Shown here piece by piece: positions 41,462-50,081 of a stretch of 64,000 nt of DNA (the stretch's first letter is position 1; each line of letters begins with the position of its first letter). Both the position numbers and the translations under genes were made by a program. Origin of the DNA: RGIG1995 sp045652425 (GTDB taxonomy: Bacteria; Bacillota; Clostridia; Oscillospirales; CAG-272); assembly GCA_045652425.1 (NCBI GenBank), contig JAZRUG010000007.1:5902-69901 (forward strand). The letters run 5' to 3'. The notes beneath the pieces are model-generated. The model searched no databases. It was given only the letters and a program-made list of their open reading frames with translations, and was not told the DNA's origin.

Positions 41462-43639
41462 ATGAATATAATAAAGAGAAGCGGCGCCCAAGTGGTTTAC
41501 GAAGGCGATAAGATAAGAAAAGCTATAGCAAAAGCGAACCAGACAGTTCCCGAAAACGAAAGATTGTCTACTCCGTATATTGATGCTATCGAACTTCACG
41601 TCAGAGGCGAGGGCGAAAAGCTCGGACGAGCACTCGGAGTTGAAGAGATACAGGATATGGTTGAAAGCGAGATAATGAAACACGGCGCTTACAACGTTGC
41701 AAGAAACTATATCAAGTACAGATATATCCGTTCACTTGCAAGAAAAGCAAATACGACCGATGAAAGAATACTTTCTCTCATTGACTGCAAAAACGAAGAA
41801 GTAAAGCAAGAGAACGCAAACAAGAATCCGACCGTAAACAGCGTACAGAGAGACTATATGGCAGGCGAAGTAAGCCGCGACATTACCGACAGAATACTTT
41901 TGCCGCAGGATATCGTACAGGCACATAAGGAAGGCATCATTCACTTCCACGATTCCGACTACTACGCGCAGAGAATGCATAACTGCGACCTTGTTAACCT
42001 TGAGGATATGTTGCAGAACGGTACCGTTATAAGCGGTACGAAAATCGAAAAGCCCCACAGCTTTTCGACAGCTTGTAATATTGCGACACAGATCATAGCG
42101 CAGGTTGCAAGTAACCAGTACGGCGGTCAGAGCATCAGCCTTACTCACCTTGCTCCTTTCGTTAACATATCCAGAAATAAAATCCGCAAGAGCGTTCTCG
42201 AGGAAAACGAACTTGTTGGAATTACCCCGACCGAAGAACAGATAAACACCATCGTCGAAAGACGTCTTATGGAAGAAATAAGCCGCGGCGTTCAAACTAT
42301 ACAGTATCAGGTGGTAACACTGATGACGACGAACGGACAAGCTCCCTTCGTTACCGTCTTTATGTATTTGAACGAAGCGAAAGACGAACAGGAAAAGAAG
42401 GACTTGGCTCTTATAATAGAGCAAGTGCTGCTGCAGAGATACCAGGGGGTTAAGAACGAAGACGGCGTTTGGGTAACCCCCGCATTCCCCAAACTCATCT
42501 ACGTGCTTGAAGAAGATAACATTAAGGAAGGCACACCTTACTTCTACCTGACAAAACTTGCCGCAAAGTGTACCGCAAAGAGAATGGTACCCGACTATAT
42601 CTCCGAAAAGATTATGCTTCAGAATAAAGTTGACAAGAACGGCAACGGAAACTGCTATACTTGTATGGGTTGCCGCAGCTTCCTTACCCCCTTTATTGAC
42701 GAAAACGGCAAACCGAAATATTACGGCAGATTTAATCAGGGCGTTGTTACGGTAAACCTCGTTGATATCGGTCTTTCTGCGAAAGGAAATATGAATGAGT
42801 TCTGGAAAATATTCGATGAAAGAATGGAACTCTGCCACAAGGCTTTGCAGTGCAGACACGAAAGACTTACGGGTACGACCTCTGATGCTGCTCCTATCCT
42901 TTGGCAGCACGGCGCATTGTTAAGACTTGAAAAGGGCGAGAAGATAGACAAATATCTGCACGGTGGCTACAGTACCCTTTCTCTCGGATATGCAGGTCTT
43001 TGGGAATGTGTTATGGCTCTTAACGGCAAGAAGCTTACCGAGCCCGAGGGCGAAGCGTTAGGACTTGAGATTATGAAAAAGCTCAATGAATATACGGCAA
43101 AGTGGAAAGCTGCTGAAAATATTGACTATTCACTTTACGGAACTCCCCTTGAAAGCACGACTTATAAGTTTGCTAAATGCTTGCAAAACCGCTTTGGTAT
43201 CGTAAAAGGCGTTACTGATAAGAGTTATATTACAAACAGCTACCATATTCACGTAACAGAGGATATTGATGCATTTACGAAGCTGAAGATTGAATCAAAA
43301 TTCCAGCTTCTCTCCCCCGGCGGCGCCATTTCTTACGTTGAGGTTCCTAATATGCAGAATAATCTTGAAGCTGTTATTTCGGTTATGCAGTTTATCTACG
43401 ATAACATTATGTATGCCGAGCTTAACACAAAGAGCGACTACTGTCAGGAATGTGGTTACGACGGCGAAATTCTTATTGAAAACGACGAGAACAATAAACT
43501 TATTTGGAAATGCCCCAAGTGCGGTAATACCGACCAGAATAAGATGAACGTTGCGAGAAGAACTTGCGGTTATATAGGCACACAGTACTGGAATCAGGGC
43601 AGAACACAAGAGATAAAAGAAAGAGTGTTGCACCTCTGA
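41462..43639 (+). CDS. nrdD: Anaerobic ribonucleoside-triphosphate reductase
   Basis: The 725-residue glycyl-radical enzyme makes deoxynucleotides without oxygen. An ATP-cone (residues 1-90, I-I-K-R-S-G-A-x-V-x-Y-E-G-D-K-I) senses dATP/ATP, the barrel holds catalytic cysteines, a zinc site of two C-x-x-C pairs (C-Q-E-C, C-P-K-C) precedes the radical loop R-T-C-G-Y-I-G near residue 703. The enzyme is activated by nrdG, which starts one base after its stop codon. AAGGAG precedes the start. Confidence 0.97.
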   Translation: MNIIKRSGAQVVYEGDKIRKAIAKANQTVPENERLSTPYIDAIELHVRGEGEKLGRALGVEEIQDMVESEIMKHGAYNVARNYIKYRYIRSLARKANTTDERILSLIDCKNEEVKQENANKNPTVNSVQRDYMAGEVSRDITDRILLPQDIVQAHKEGIIHFHDSDYYAQRMHNCDLVNLEDMLQNGTVISGTKIEKPHSFSTACNIATQIIAQVASNQYGGQSISLTHLAPFVNISRNKIRKSVLEENELVGITPTEEQINTIVERRLMEEISRGVQTIQYQVVTLMTTNGQAPFVTVFMYLNEAKDEQEKKDLALIIEQVLLQRYQGVKNEDGVWVTPAFPKLIYVLEEDNIKEGTPYFYLTKLAAKCTAKRMVPDYISEKIMLQNKVDKNGNGNCYTCMGCRSFLTPFIDENGKPKYYGRFNQGVVTVNLVDIGLSAKGNMNEFWKIFDERMELCHKALQCRHERLTGTTSDAAPILWQHGALLRLEKGEKIDKYLHGGYSTLSLGYAGLWECVMALNGKKLTEPEGEALGLEIMKKLNEYTAKWKAAENIDYSLYGTPLESTTYKFAKCLQNRFGIVKGVTDKSYITNSYHIHVTEDIDAFTKLKIESKFQLLSPGGAISYVEVPNMQNNLEAVISVMQFIYDNIMYAELNTKSDYCQECGYDGEILIENDENNKLIWKCPKCGNTDQNKMNVARRTCGYIGTQYWNQGRTQEIKERVLHL

Positions 43640-43640
43640 T

Positions 43641-44168
43641 ATGTTTTACGGCGAAATAAAAAAGACAGACGTTGCAAACGGTACGGGTGTAAGAGTCAGC
43701 CTGTTTGTATCGGGCTGTACCCACCGTTGCAAAGGGTGCTTTAACCCGGATACGTGGAATTTCTGCTTCGGTAAAGAATACACAATAGAAACCGAAGAAG
43801 AAATAATTGAAGCTCTGAAACCGAGCTATATTGAGGGATTGTCGCTGCTCGGTGGCGAACCTTTTGAGCCCGAAAATCAAAAAGCTCTTGTCAAACTCCT
43901 GAAAAGGATAAGACAAGAACTGCCCGAGAAAAATATTTGGTGTTATTCCGGATATACATTCGAAGAACTTACAGGCAAAAAAGAATCGAGAGCGTTTACC
44001 GATACGACACTCGAAATGTTATCTCTGATTGATACCCTCGTAGACGGCGAATTCGTTGAAGAATTAAAGGATATTTCTTTAAAATTCCGCGGCTCGTCAA
44101 ATCAAAGAATTATCGACGTTAAAGAATCATTAGAATCAAATACTGCAGTAATAAAGGGGACTTTTTGA
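43641..44168 (+). CDS. nrdG: Anaerobic NTP reductase activating protein
   Basis: This 175-residue radical-SAM enzyme installs the glycyl radical on NrdD. The cluster motif C-T-H-R-C-K-G-C (residues 26-33, C-x3-C-x2-C) and the SAM-binding G-G-E-P are clear. Its stop codon lies in the loop of the operon terminator. Confidence 0.95.
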   Translation: MFYGEIKKTDVANGTGVRVSLFVSGCTHRCKGCFNPDTWNFCFGKEYTIETEEEIIEALKPSYIEGLSLLGGEPFEPENQKALVKLLKRIRQELPEKNIWCYSGYTFEELTGKKESRAFTDTTLEMLSLIDTLVDGEFVEELKDISLKFRGSSNQRIIDVKESLESNTAVIKGTF

Positions 44169-44183
44169 AAAAAGTCCCCTTTT
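44153..44183 (+). terminator. Terminator of nrdD-nrdG overlapping the nrdG 3' end
   Basis: The stem AAAGGGGAC/GTCCCCTTT is centred on the nrdG stop codon and followed by a T run. Confidence 0.75.
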
Positions 44184-44212
44184 AATCCCCCAAAAACTTT
44201 GAATATACACAA

Positions 44213-44247
44213 CAAAAAAAAGGGACTGTGAAATCAGTTCTTTTTTT
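44213..44247 (-). terminator. Terminator of the lipoprotein gene
   Basis: A stem of A and T runs with GGGACTG/CAGTTC (wobble pairs) around 44213-44247 gives T-rich tails both ways. Confidence 0.6.
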
Positions 44248-44251
44248 GATT

Positions 44252-44602
44252 TTAATCTTTGTACAACGTACCTACTTCGCAGCTGCTTATACTCACACTT
44301 CCACTTTCGCTTACCACTGCAACAGCGTCATAATTACCAGTATATGAATCACCATATTTATCTTTCACCGATACTTTTCCAGTAATCTCGTAAGTATCTT
44401 CGTCAACTTTATCGAGATACATTGTTATATTTGGAACTCCTACAATATCATAAGACAACGTAACATCAACCATTACTCTGCTCCTAACATCAGATCTGAT
44501 CTCATCTTCAACACTCTTACCTTCTTCCTGCATCGTTCCTCCGCAAGCCGAAAAACTAAACACCATCGCCAACACAAGTACAAATACAAATATTTTTTTC
44601 AT
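44252..44602 (-). CDS. Small lipoprotein of unknown function
   Basis: The 116-residue protein has a signal peptide and lipobox (F-S-A-C with the cysteine near residue 19), so it should be anchored on the outer face of the membrane. The mature part looks like a beta-rich domain with alternating charged and aliphatic residues (D-V-T-L-S-Y-D, Y-E-I-T-G-K-V-S-V-K-D-K-Y). I recognise no family. AAAGGAG precedes the start. Confidence 0.75.
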   Translation of the reverse strand: MKKIFVFVLVLAMVFSFSACGGTMQEEGKSVEDEIRSDVRSRVMVDVTLSYDIVGVPNITMYLDKVDEDTYEITGKVSVKDKYGDSYTGNYDAVAVVSESGSVSISSCEVGTLYKD

Positions 44603-44737
44603 ATTAATTCTCCTTTATTTTTAATAAATAAGTTTTCTTTTTATAATTTATAACTTTCCTAAACAAGTCCATAATTACCAGACACATCATCAATTTTGTC
44701 AATCATTTTTACTATATCATTTTCAAATGTACAAATA

Positions 44738-45148
44738 TTATGAAAACAATATAGCAGGTAACATACCAAGAGAAATGCCCCAAAGCCCCAAATTCACAGC
44801 CGTACCAATAGACGTTAAAGTATATGCTGTTTTCAACGTCTTTTTCGCAGTTTCAAATTCAGCAAGTTCCAAAGGATTAGTTGTTGTTATTTCAGGTTCT
44901 TTTGTATTTTTAATATAATACAAATTAATAAAACCGGGAATAATTGCTATACCAAACATTAAAATTAACGTTATAACTCCCCACACCTTTGCATTTTTAG
45001 CCCTTGCAGCAAATCCTCTTATCGCGATAATATCATTTGTGGGGGCACTGCTGTTAGCCACGTTGGAATTCAAAGCAACAGCACAACCACAATGAATACA
45101 TACTACCGCCTCGTCCATAATTTCTTTTCCGCACTTTTGACAAAACAT
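44738..45148 (-). CDS. Zinc-ribbon membrane protein
   Basis: This 136-residue protein starts with a zinc ribbon (C-Q-K-C and C-I-H-C, residues 3-20), then a polar linker and two membrane helices (about 54-78 and 108-132). Similar architectures are common in Firmicutes without known function. It diverges from an XRE-type regulator, and the two share an operator region, so it is probably the regulator's target. Confidence 0.75.
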   Translation of the reverse strand: MFCQKCGKEIMDEAVVCIHCGCAVALNSNVANSSAPTNDIIAIRGFAARAKNAKVWGVITLILMFGIAIIPGFINLYYIKNTKEPEITTTNPLELAEFETAKKTLKTAYTLTSIGTAVNLGLWGISLGMLPAILFS

Positions 45149-45198
45149 ATTTCTTCTCCTTGTTAATTAAATAATTCGGTTTTTACCATTACAAAACA

Positions 45199-45227
45199 AT
45201 TATACTCAATCTTTGAGTATTTGTCAA
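45199..45227 (-). promoter_or_regulatory. Promoter of the zinc-ribbon gene
   Basis: Consensus TTGACA (45222-45227) and TATAAT (45199-45204) are separated by 17 bases on the minus strand. Confidence 0.85.
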
Positions 45228-45246
45228 TACTCAATATATGAGTATT
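45202..45246. promoter_or_regulatory. Two ATACTCA operators between divergent genes
   Basis: Perfect inverted repeats ATACTCAA/TTGAGTAT (45202-45220) and AATACTCA/TGAGTATT (45226-45246) overlap the -10 and -35 of the zinc-ribbon promoter and a probable promoter of the XRE gene. They are the likely binding sites of the XRE protein. Confidence 0.8.
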
Positions 45247-45284
45247 ATAAAATATTCATATAAATTATTTTTCAAGGAGTTTAT

Positions 45285-45494
45285 ATGGATTACAGAACGA
45301 GAATAAAGAACATACGAGAAGACCGAGATTATACACAGACGGAAATAGGTAAAGTTATCCAAAAATCCCAACAAGGTTATAACCACATCGAAACCGGAAG
45401 AGCCGAACTAAAAATTGACGACCTTATAAAATTATGTAGATTTTATAACCTTTCAGCAGACTATATGATAGGTTTAACAGATGAAGAAAAATAA
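45285..45494 (+). CDS. XRE-family helix-turn-helix regulator
   Basis: The 69-residue protein is a single Cro/CI-type HTH domain (Y-T-Q-T-E-I-G-K-V-I-Q-K-S-Q-Q-G-Y-N-H-I-E near residue 19). It has no extra sensor domain. AAGGAG precedes the start. It probably represses itself and the divergent zinc-ribbon gene through the ATACTCA operators. Confidence 0.88.
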   Translation: MDYRTRIKNIREDRDYTQTEIGKVIQKSQQGYNHIETGRAELKIDDLIKLCRFYNLSADYMIGLTDEEK

Positions 45495-45595
45495 TCCCTC
45501 TCAGTCAGCTTCGCTGACAGCTCTCCCGTAGGGAGAGCCTTAATCTGCCTCTCCCTATGGGAGAGGTGGCACACTTTAGTGTGACGGAGAGGGAT
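45494..45595. repeat. Composite palindromic repeat, family A (inverted pair)
   Basis: Terminal inverted repeats ATCCCTCTC and GAGAGGGAT enclose two modules facing each other. Each has a self-complementary head (GGGAGAG type) and an inner stem: GTCAGC/GCTGAC in one and ACACT/AGTGT in the other. It begins at the last base of the XRE stop codon. Confidence 0.8.
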
Positions 45596-45596
45596 A

Positions 45597-45626
45597 CAAA
45601 AAAGCCGATAGAATTTTAATCTATCG
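45597..45626 (-). terminator. Terminator of the first DUF559 gene
   Basis: The stem CGATAGA/TCTATCG (45606-45612 with 45620-45626) contains the DUF559 stop codon in its loop and is followed on the minus strand by six T. Confidence 0.75.
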
Positions 45627-46005
45627 ACTTTTCTATTTCGCTTATTCTTTCTTGTATCGTTCTGTCAATAACTGAGCATACACCGTTAAACTTTCTATCA
45701 ACATCTTTGTTAGAAAAACGAATTACTTTAAGTTTATATTTTTCTATAACATCAGTTCTGAGCGAATCATGATGTTTTCCGTCGGGCGTAAAATGTTGTG
45801 AACCGTCAAGCTCTATTACAAGCTTCGCCTTTGCACAATAAAAATCCACAATAAAGTTGTCGATAATACGTTGTCGGTAAATTTTTACCGGGTATTTGCT
45901 CAAATAGTCATACCAAAGATGTTTTTCTTGCGGAGTCATATTTTTTCGCAACTCTTTTGCATATTTCAAAAGAGAGTCATTCTTTTTTATTTTAAAATTG
46001 TCCAT
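45616..46005 (-). CDS. DUF559-domain protein, probable Vsr/PD-(D/E)XK-type endonuclease fold
   Basis: This 129-residue protein has the DUF559 signature: L-R-K-N-M-T-P-Q-E-K-H-L-W-Y near residue 19, then I-V-D-F-Y-C-A-K-A-K-L-V-I-E-L-D-G-S-Q-H near residue 55, with the D, E-x-D and H pattern of very-short-patch-repair-like nucleases. Activity is unproven. No restriction or methylase partner is near. It lies between family A repeats on both sides, and a second DUF559 gene in this window (54388) also sits among palindromic repeats. Confidence 0.85.
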   Translation of the reverse strand: MDNFKIKKNDSLLKYAKELRKNMTPQEKHLWYDYLSKYPVKIYRQRIIDNFIVDFYCAKAKLVIELDGSQHFTPDGKHHDSLRTDVIEKYKLKVIRFSNKDVDRKFNGVCSVIDRTIQERISEIEKSID

Positions 46006-46079
46006 AAAACTTTACTCTCACAAAATTTTCATTAATTGTATCACCATTATGTAATAAAACTAACAGAAGAGGCACTACT

Positions 46080-46126
46080 AAGCCTCCCCTCTGGGGGAGG
46101 TGGCGCGTAGCGACGGAAGGGGGCTT
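46080..46126 (+). repeat. Palindromic repeat, family A
   Basis: The head CCTCCCC/GGGGGAGG is followed by TGGC, a small stem (GCG-TAG-CG), then ACGGAAGGGG and the closing GGCTT that pairs with AAGCC at the left end. Confidence 0.7.
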
Positions 46127-46146
46127 TCGTATAGTTACTTTCCTTT

Positions 46147-46231
46147 AAGCCCCACCCCGTCTTGCCAAATTTTATTTTCACAATTTTTTCGTTTTATCTT
46201 TGGCAAGACACCCCTCCCAAAGAAGGGGCTT
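46147..46231 (+). repeat. Nested inverted repeat
   Basis: The outer arms AAGCCCC/GGGGCTT enclose a perfect 11-base inner stem GTCTTGCCAAA/TTTGGCAAGAC, with a 29-base AT-rich loop. It lies between two family A repeats. Confidence 0.7.
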
Positions 46232-46236
46232 TTTTT

Positions 46237-46283
46237 GCCTCCCCTCTGGGGGAGGGGGACCATCGAAGATGGTGGAAGGGGCT
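46237..46283 (+). repeat. Palindromic repeat, family A, next to the polA stop
   Basis: The head CCTCCCC/GGGGGAGG is followed by an inner stem ACCATC-GAA-GATGGT and GGAAGGGGC. It ends one base before the polA stop codon and may help end its transcript. Confidence 0.7.
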
Positions 46284-46284
46284 C

Positions 46285-48780
46285 TTACTTACACTCAAAC
46301 CAATTCTTTCCGCTTTGTATCTCTACAGTCAACGGAACGGACAGTTTAACTGCGTTCTCCATTTCTCTCTGCAAAATTTCTTTTGCCTGTTCAGCGCAGT
46401 TAACGTTAGCTTCAACAATAAGCTCGTCGTGCACCTGCAATATAAGCTTCGCATCAATACCGCTTTCGTTTAACGCCTTTTCGGTATTTATCATAGCTAT
46501 TTTTATAATATCAGCCGCAGTTCCCTGCAAGGGACTGTTCATAGCAACTCTTTCGCCAAACTTACGCAAAACGGCTTTACCCGACTTCAAATCGGGAATA
46601 TATCTTCTTCTGCCGTAGAGTGTAGTTACAAATCCGTCTTCTTTAGCCTTTTCAACGGTGTTCTTCAAATATTCGTCAACCTTAGGGTACGTTGCAAAAT
46701 AACTCTGTATATATTCGCCCGCCTGCTTTTTCGTAACCTTTATATCCGAAGCAAGAGAAAAATCACCCATACCGTAAACAATACCGAAGTTAACCGCCTT
46801 TGCCCTTTTTCTCTGCTCGGGCGTTACAAACTCGATAGGCGTATTAAACACCTGCGATGCCGTAACCGTATGAATATCAACGCCGTCAATAAAAGCGTTA
46901 GTCATAGTTTCATCGCCCGATATTGCCGCAAGTAAACGCAATTCTATCTGCGAATAGTCAGCATCTATCAAAACGTAGGAATCGCTTTCGGGAATAAAGA
47001 ATCTGCGCAATTCTCTGCCCATATCTTGTCTTACGGGAATATTCTGCAAATTAGGCTCAGTAGAAGAGAGTCTGCCCGTCGCCGTACCGGTTTGTTTAAA
47101 CGTCGTATGCACTTTTCCGTTTTCATCTGCAACGGCAAGAAGTCCGTCAACGTAGGTGCTCTTCAATTTTACAACCTGTCTGTATTCGAGAATATCGTCA
47201 ACGATAGGCGCGTAAGGTCTCAATTTTTCAAGCACCTCGGCGCTGGTAGAATAACCGGTCTTTGTCTTTTTAACCGCGGGAAACTGCAGTTTTTCAAAAA
47301 GAACCTCGCCAAGCTGTTTGGGTGAATTTATATTAAACTCACAACCTGCGGCAAAATATATTCTGCCCGTCAATTCCTCGGCAATACCCGCCAAAACCTC
47401 GCCGTATTTCGCAAGTCCGTCTCTTTCTATTCTGAAACCGCGTCTTTCCATATTGGAAAGAGTACAAGCAAGGGGCATTTCAATATCGTGCAAAAGACTC
47501 GTCATTCCCGCATCATCAACGGTCTTTTCGAGTACATTATATAATTTAAAAATCGTCTGCGCTCTGTCGGTCTTCCCCTCTTCATAAATAGAATTCAAAA
47601 ACGAGGAAGTAAGATGTTCAATATCATAGTTACCCATATTGGAATCGGCAAGATATGCGCCCAATGTTACGTCAAAAATAATGCCGTTAATCTCTTTTCC
47701 CTTACGGGAAAATTCGCCGTAGCTCTTCTTTAAATCAAGCAACACTTTTTTGTAGCCTTTATCTGCAAGGAAAGCGTAGCAGTCAGCTATATCAGCCTTT
47801 ATAGCCACGTTTTCGGAAACTATGCTGACAACGTTATCGGCTATATCGACAGCATATATTTTTTCTTTATCAAGCGAAGATAAATCTGTCAAAGCCGTAT
47901 ATTCCAAAGAAGCCTCTTCTTTTGTAAGCTCAAGTCTTTTAATAAAATTAAAGAATTCAAGCTCTGTAAACAAATCGGTTAAAACATCTGAAACAAAACC
48001 CTTATATTCAATATCATTCAATTCAAGTCCCAAAGGCGCGTTTCTTTCGATTCTCGCCAAGAACTGCGAAAGAAAAGCCATATCTTTTGAAGTAATAAGT
48101 TTTTGCTTGAGAGAAGCCGAAATATCTTTATCTTCAATACCCTCGTATAGCTTTTCGAGACTGCCCTCTGCGGCTATAAGCTTAATAGCCGTTTTTTCTC
48201 CAACCCCCGCAACACCGGGGATATTATCAGAGCTATCGCCCATAAGCGCTTTCAAGTCAACAAACTGTTCGGGCTGAATAGTGTACTTTTCAAAAAACTT
48301 TTCTCTGTCAAAAGTAACGGTATCGGTGTTACCCGAAAGTAATACTTTGGTAGTATCGGAAATAAGCTGTAATGAGTCTCTGTCGCCGGTTAAGACAAAA
48401 ACTTCAACCGAATTTTGTTCACCCATATTGGCAAGAGTACCCAAAATATCGTCAGCCTCATATCCCTCTTTTTCAAGGACGGCAAAGCCTAACGCAGAAG
48501 CTATCCTTTTCGCATAAGGCATCTGCATTTTCAGTTCGTCGGGCATAGCGTGGCGTCCCGCCTTGTATTCGGCATATTCCTTGTGTCTGAAAGTAGGCGC
48601 TTTCAAGTCAAAAGCGACAGCCGCATAATCGGGAGAAAGACTCTGCAAATTTTTCAGCAAGATGTTGACAAAACCGTAAATGGCATTTGTATGCAATCCC
48701 TCTTTTGTAGTCAAAGGACGGATACCGTAAAAAGCTCTGTTAACTATACTGTTTCCGTCAATTACAAGCATTTTTTTCAT
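46285..48780 (-). CDS. polA: DNA polymerase I
   Basis: The 831-residue enzyme has an N-terminal 5'-3' nuclease domain (residues 1-290, with D-G-D-R-D-S-L-Q-L-like T-G-D-R-D-S near 109 and the helical clamp), a degenerate middle domain where the proofreading exonuclease of E. coli would be, and the polymerase domain (about 430-831) with D-A-D-Y-S-Q-I-E-L-R, K-x-x-N-F-G-I-V-Y-G and V-H-D-E-L. It fills gaps in repair and removes primers. No coaE or mutM gene is adjacent. Confidence 0.96.
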   Translation of the reverse strand: MKKMLVIDGNSIVNRAFYGIRPLTTKEGLHTNAIYGFVNILLKNLQSLSPDYAAVAFDLKAPTFRHKEYAEYKAGRHAMPDELKMQMPYAKRIASALGFAVLEKEGYEADDILGTLANMGEQNSVEVFVLTGDRDSLQLISDTTKVLLSGNTDTVTFDREKFFEKYTIQPEQFVDLKALMGDSSDNIPGVAGVGEKTAIKLIAAEGSLEKLYEGIEDKDISASLKQKLITSKDMAFLSQFLARIERNAPLGLELNDIEYKGFVSDVLTDLFTELEFFNFIKRLELTKEEASLEYTALTDLSSLDKEKIYAVDIADNVVSIVSENVAIKADIADCYAFLADKGYKKVLLDLKKSYGEFSRKGKEINGIIFDVTLGAYLADSNMGNYDIEHLTSSFLNSIYEEGKTDRAQTIFKLYNVLEKTVDDAGMTSLLHDIEMPLACTLSNMERRGFRIERDGLAKYGEVLAGIAEELTGRIYFAAGCEFNINSPKQLGEVLFEKLQFPAVKKTKTGYSTSAEVLEKLRPYAPIVDDILEYRQVVKLKSTYVDGLLAVADENGKVHTTFKQTGTATGRLSSTEPNLQNIPVRQDMGRELRRFFIPESDSYVLIDADYSQIELRLLAAISGDETMTNAFIDGVDIHTVTASQVFNTPIEFVTPEQRKRAKAVNFGIVYGMGDFSLASDIKVTKKQAGEYIQSYFATYPKVDEYLKNTVEKAKEDGFVTTLYGRRRYIPDLKSGKAVLRKFGERVAMNSPLQGTAADIIKIAMINTEKALNESGIDAKLILQVHDELIVEANVNCAEQAKEILQREMENAVKLSVPLTVEIQSGKNWFECK

Positions 48781-48815
48781 AATATTTTTCTCCCGAAGTG
48801 TTTATTATCTTTAAT

Positions 48816-48844
48816 ATTATACCACAATTACATATATAATGTAA
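48816..48844 (-). promoter_or_regulatory. Promoter of polA
   Basis: TATAAT (48816-48821) is preceded by TGG (extended -10), with TTACAT (48839-48844) 17 bases upstream on the minus strand. Confidence 0.6.
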
Positions 48845-48872
48845 ATCATTTTTTCAAAAACACAGAAAAAAC

Positions 48873-48901
48873 TTGATTATTTTAAAAGGCTGTTGTATAA
48901 T
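48873..48901 (+). promoter_or_regulatory. Promoter of the NYN-domain gene
   Basis: TTGATT (48873-48878) and TATAAT (48896-48901) are 17 bases apart. Confidence 0.7.
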
Positions 48902-48946
48902 GTAAAAGTAATTAATTTCAGAGAAAGGAGGACGAAGAGTTTTTCG

Positions 48947-49732
48947 ATGTTTAATATTTTTAAACGTCAATCGAGCCACAGAAAACCCCACGCAATAGCG
49001 TTTGTTGATTACGAACATTGGTATATTTCCCTTGAAAAGCTTCATCAAAAAAAGCCCGATATAAAGGCTTGGTTCAATGAAATTTCCACCAAATACGACG
49101 TAAAAGACATTATCTTTTTTGCAGATTTTTCAAATACGGCTATTCGTCTTGAAATTCCGAAGATTCGCGAAGTTTCAAGCACCATAATCGAAACGCAGAA
49201 CGCATCTGCGCATCATAAAAAAGATTTTACCGATTTTATTATGCTTGACCATATCTATCAAAAAGCCGTAGAAGCGCATAACATTGATACGTTTATTATT
49301 TTTTCGGGCGACGGTCATTTCAGTTCAGCCGTCAGCTTTCTTGTAACAAGACGCAAAAAAGAAGTAATTGTTTACGGTGTAAAAGATGCAATGAGCACCC
49401 AGCTTAAAAACTGCGCGTCAAGCAGTTTTGAGCTTCCCGGAAGAGATGAAGAGCTCTATGGCTGTTTCAGAGCCATTCTTTCAAATCTCAAGCCCCTTAC
49501 AGAAAAGAACAACAAGAAAAAAGGAAAAAGAAGTTATCCTACATTTTGGGCAACAGTCGAAGCAGTTTCAAGAAAAAATAAAATCGACAAAGGTTACGTT
49601 ACGAAAGCTATGCGTAAATTAATGGAAGAGGGTTACGTATTCCAGAAAAAAGCCAAAGTAAGCGCTGTTAAGACCATTAAAGTTTTAGACGTAAACTGGG
49701 ATTCCGTAAAAAAAGACGGACTTTTCGATTGA
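48947..49732 (+). CDS. NYN-domain (PIN-like) protein, putative RNase
   Basis: This 261-residue protein has the NYN core: A-F-V-D-Y-E near residue 17, D-F-T-D-F-I-M-L-D near 93 and F-S-G-D-G-H-F near 121, supplying the acidic cluster of PIN-like nucleases (LabA/DUF88 group). The C-terminal 90 residues look like a winged-helix or OST-HTH-like segment. The start is the first ATG after AAAGGAGG; the 15-base spacing is long. A frame reaching 48893 would start at the promoter and is rejected. Target RNAs are unknown. Confidence 0.82.
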   Translation: MFNIFKRQSSHRKPHAIAFVDYEHWYISLEKLHQKKPDIKAWFNEISTKYDVKDIIFFADFSNTAIRLEIPKIREVSSTIIETQNASAHHKKDFTDFIMLDHIYQKAVEAHNIDTFIIFSGDGHFSSAVSFLVTRRKKEVIVYGVKDAMSTQLKNCASSSFELPGRDEELYGCFRAILSNLKPLTEKNNKKKGKRSYPTFWATVEAVSRKNKIDKGYVTKAMRKLMEEGYVFQKKAKVSAVKTIKVLDVNWDSVKKDGLFD

Positions 49733-49745
49733 CAAAACACAAGGA

Positions 49746-49781
49746 GGCTGTCTCATTAGCAAAAAAACTTTTGAGACAGCC
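49746..49781 (+). other. Hairpin downstream of the NYN gene
   Basis: A perfect 10-base stem GGCTGTCTCA/TGAGACAGCC (49746-49755 with 49772-49781) lacks a T run. The rest of 49733-50081 holds two family B repeats and AT-rich spacer. Confidence 0.6.
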
Positions 49782-49813
49782 CTATATTTAACAGTCAAAT
49801 AAAAAGAGAAAGA

Positions 49814-49897
49814 CGACCTCATCCGTCGCACCGCATAAAGAACAATAAATAATTAAAGTAAAAAGGCGGTACGACACCTTCTCCCACCGGAGAAGGT
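49814..49897 (-). repeat. Palindromic repeat, family B, copy 1
   Basis: Read on the minus strand, a perfect self-complementary head (ACCTTCTCCGG/TGGGAGAAGGT) is followed by an inner stem GTCGTACCGC/GCGGTGCGAC (9 of 10 pairs) around an AT-rich loop, and the tail CGGATGAGGTCG. Confidence 0.8.
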
Positions 49898-49974
49898 ACA
49901 ATATTCAATCTTTCCCCTAAACTTAAAAATAATTATCATTTCTAATAATTATAGTTAAAATCTGTACGGACAAG

Positions 49975-50057
49975 ACCTTCTCCGGTGGGAGAAGGTGTCG
50001 AGGCAGAGTATAGATTTCATCTTTCCTGTTGCTCTGCTGCCGAGACGGATGAGGTCG
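49975..50057 (+). repeat. Palindromic repeat, family B, copy 2
   Basis: It has the same head and tail as copy 1 but the inner stem is GTCGAGGCAG/CTGCCGAGAC: 8 of 10 pairs, with a tandem G-A mismatch in the middle. It ends 24 bases before the GNAT start codon. Confidence 0.8.
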
Positions 50058-50081
50058 TTTATCAAAAAAAGGAACATAACT

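Noticed and set aside
41732..42910. 392-codon minus-strand frame inside nrdD
   Set aside because: It is antisense to a well-supported gene. Length alone reflects the codon use of nrdD, and no start signal is present.
46100..46618. Plus-strand frame running through the repeats into polA
   Set aside because: It is formed by palindromic repeats and polA antisense and has no recognisable protein features.
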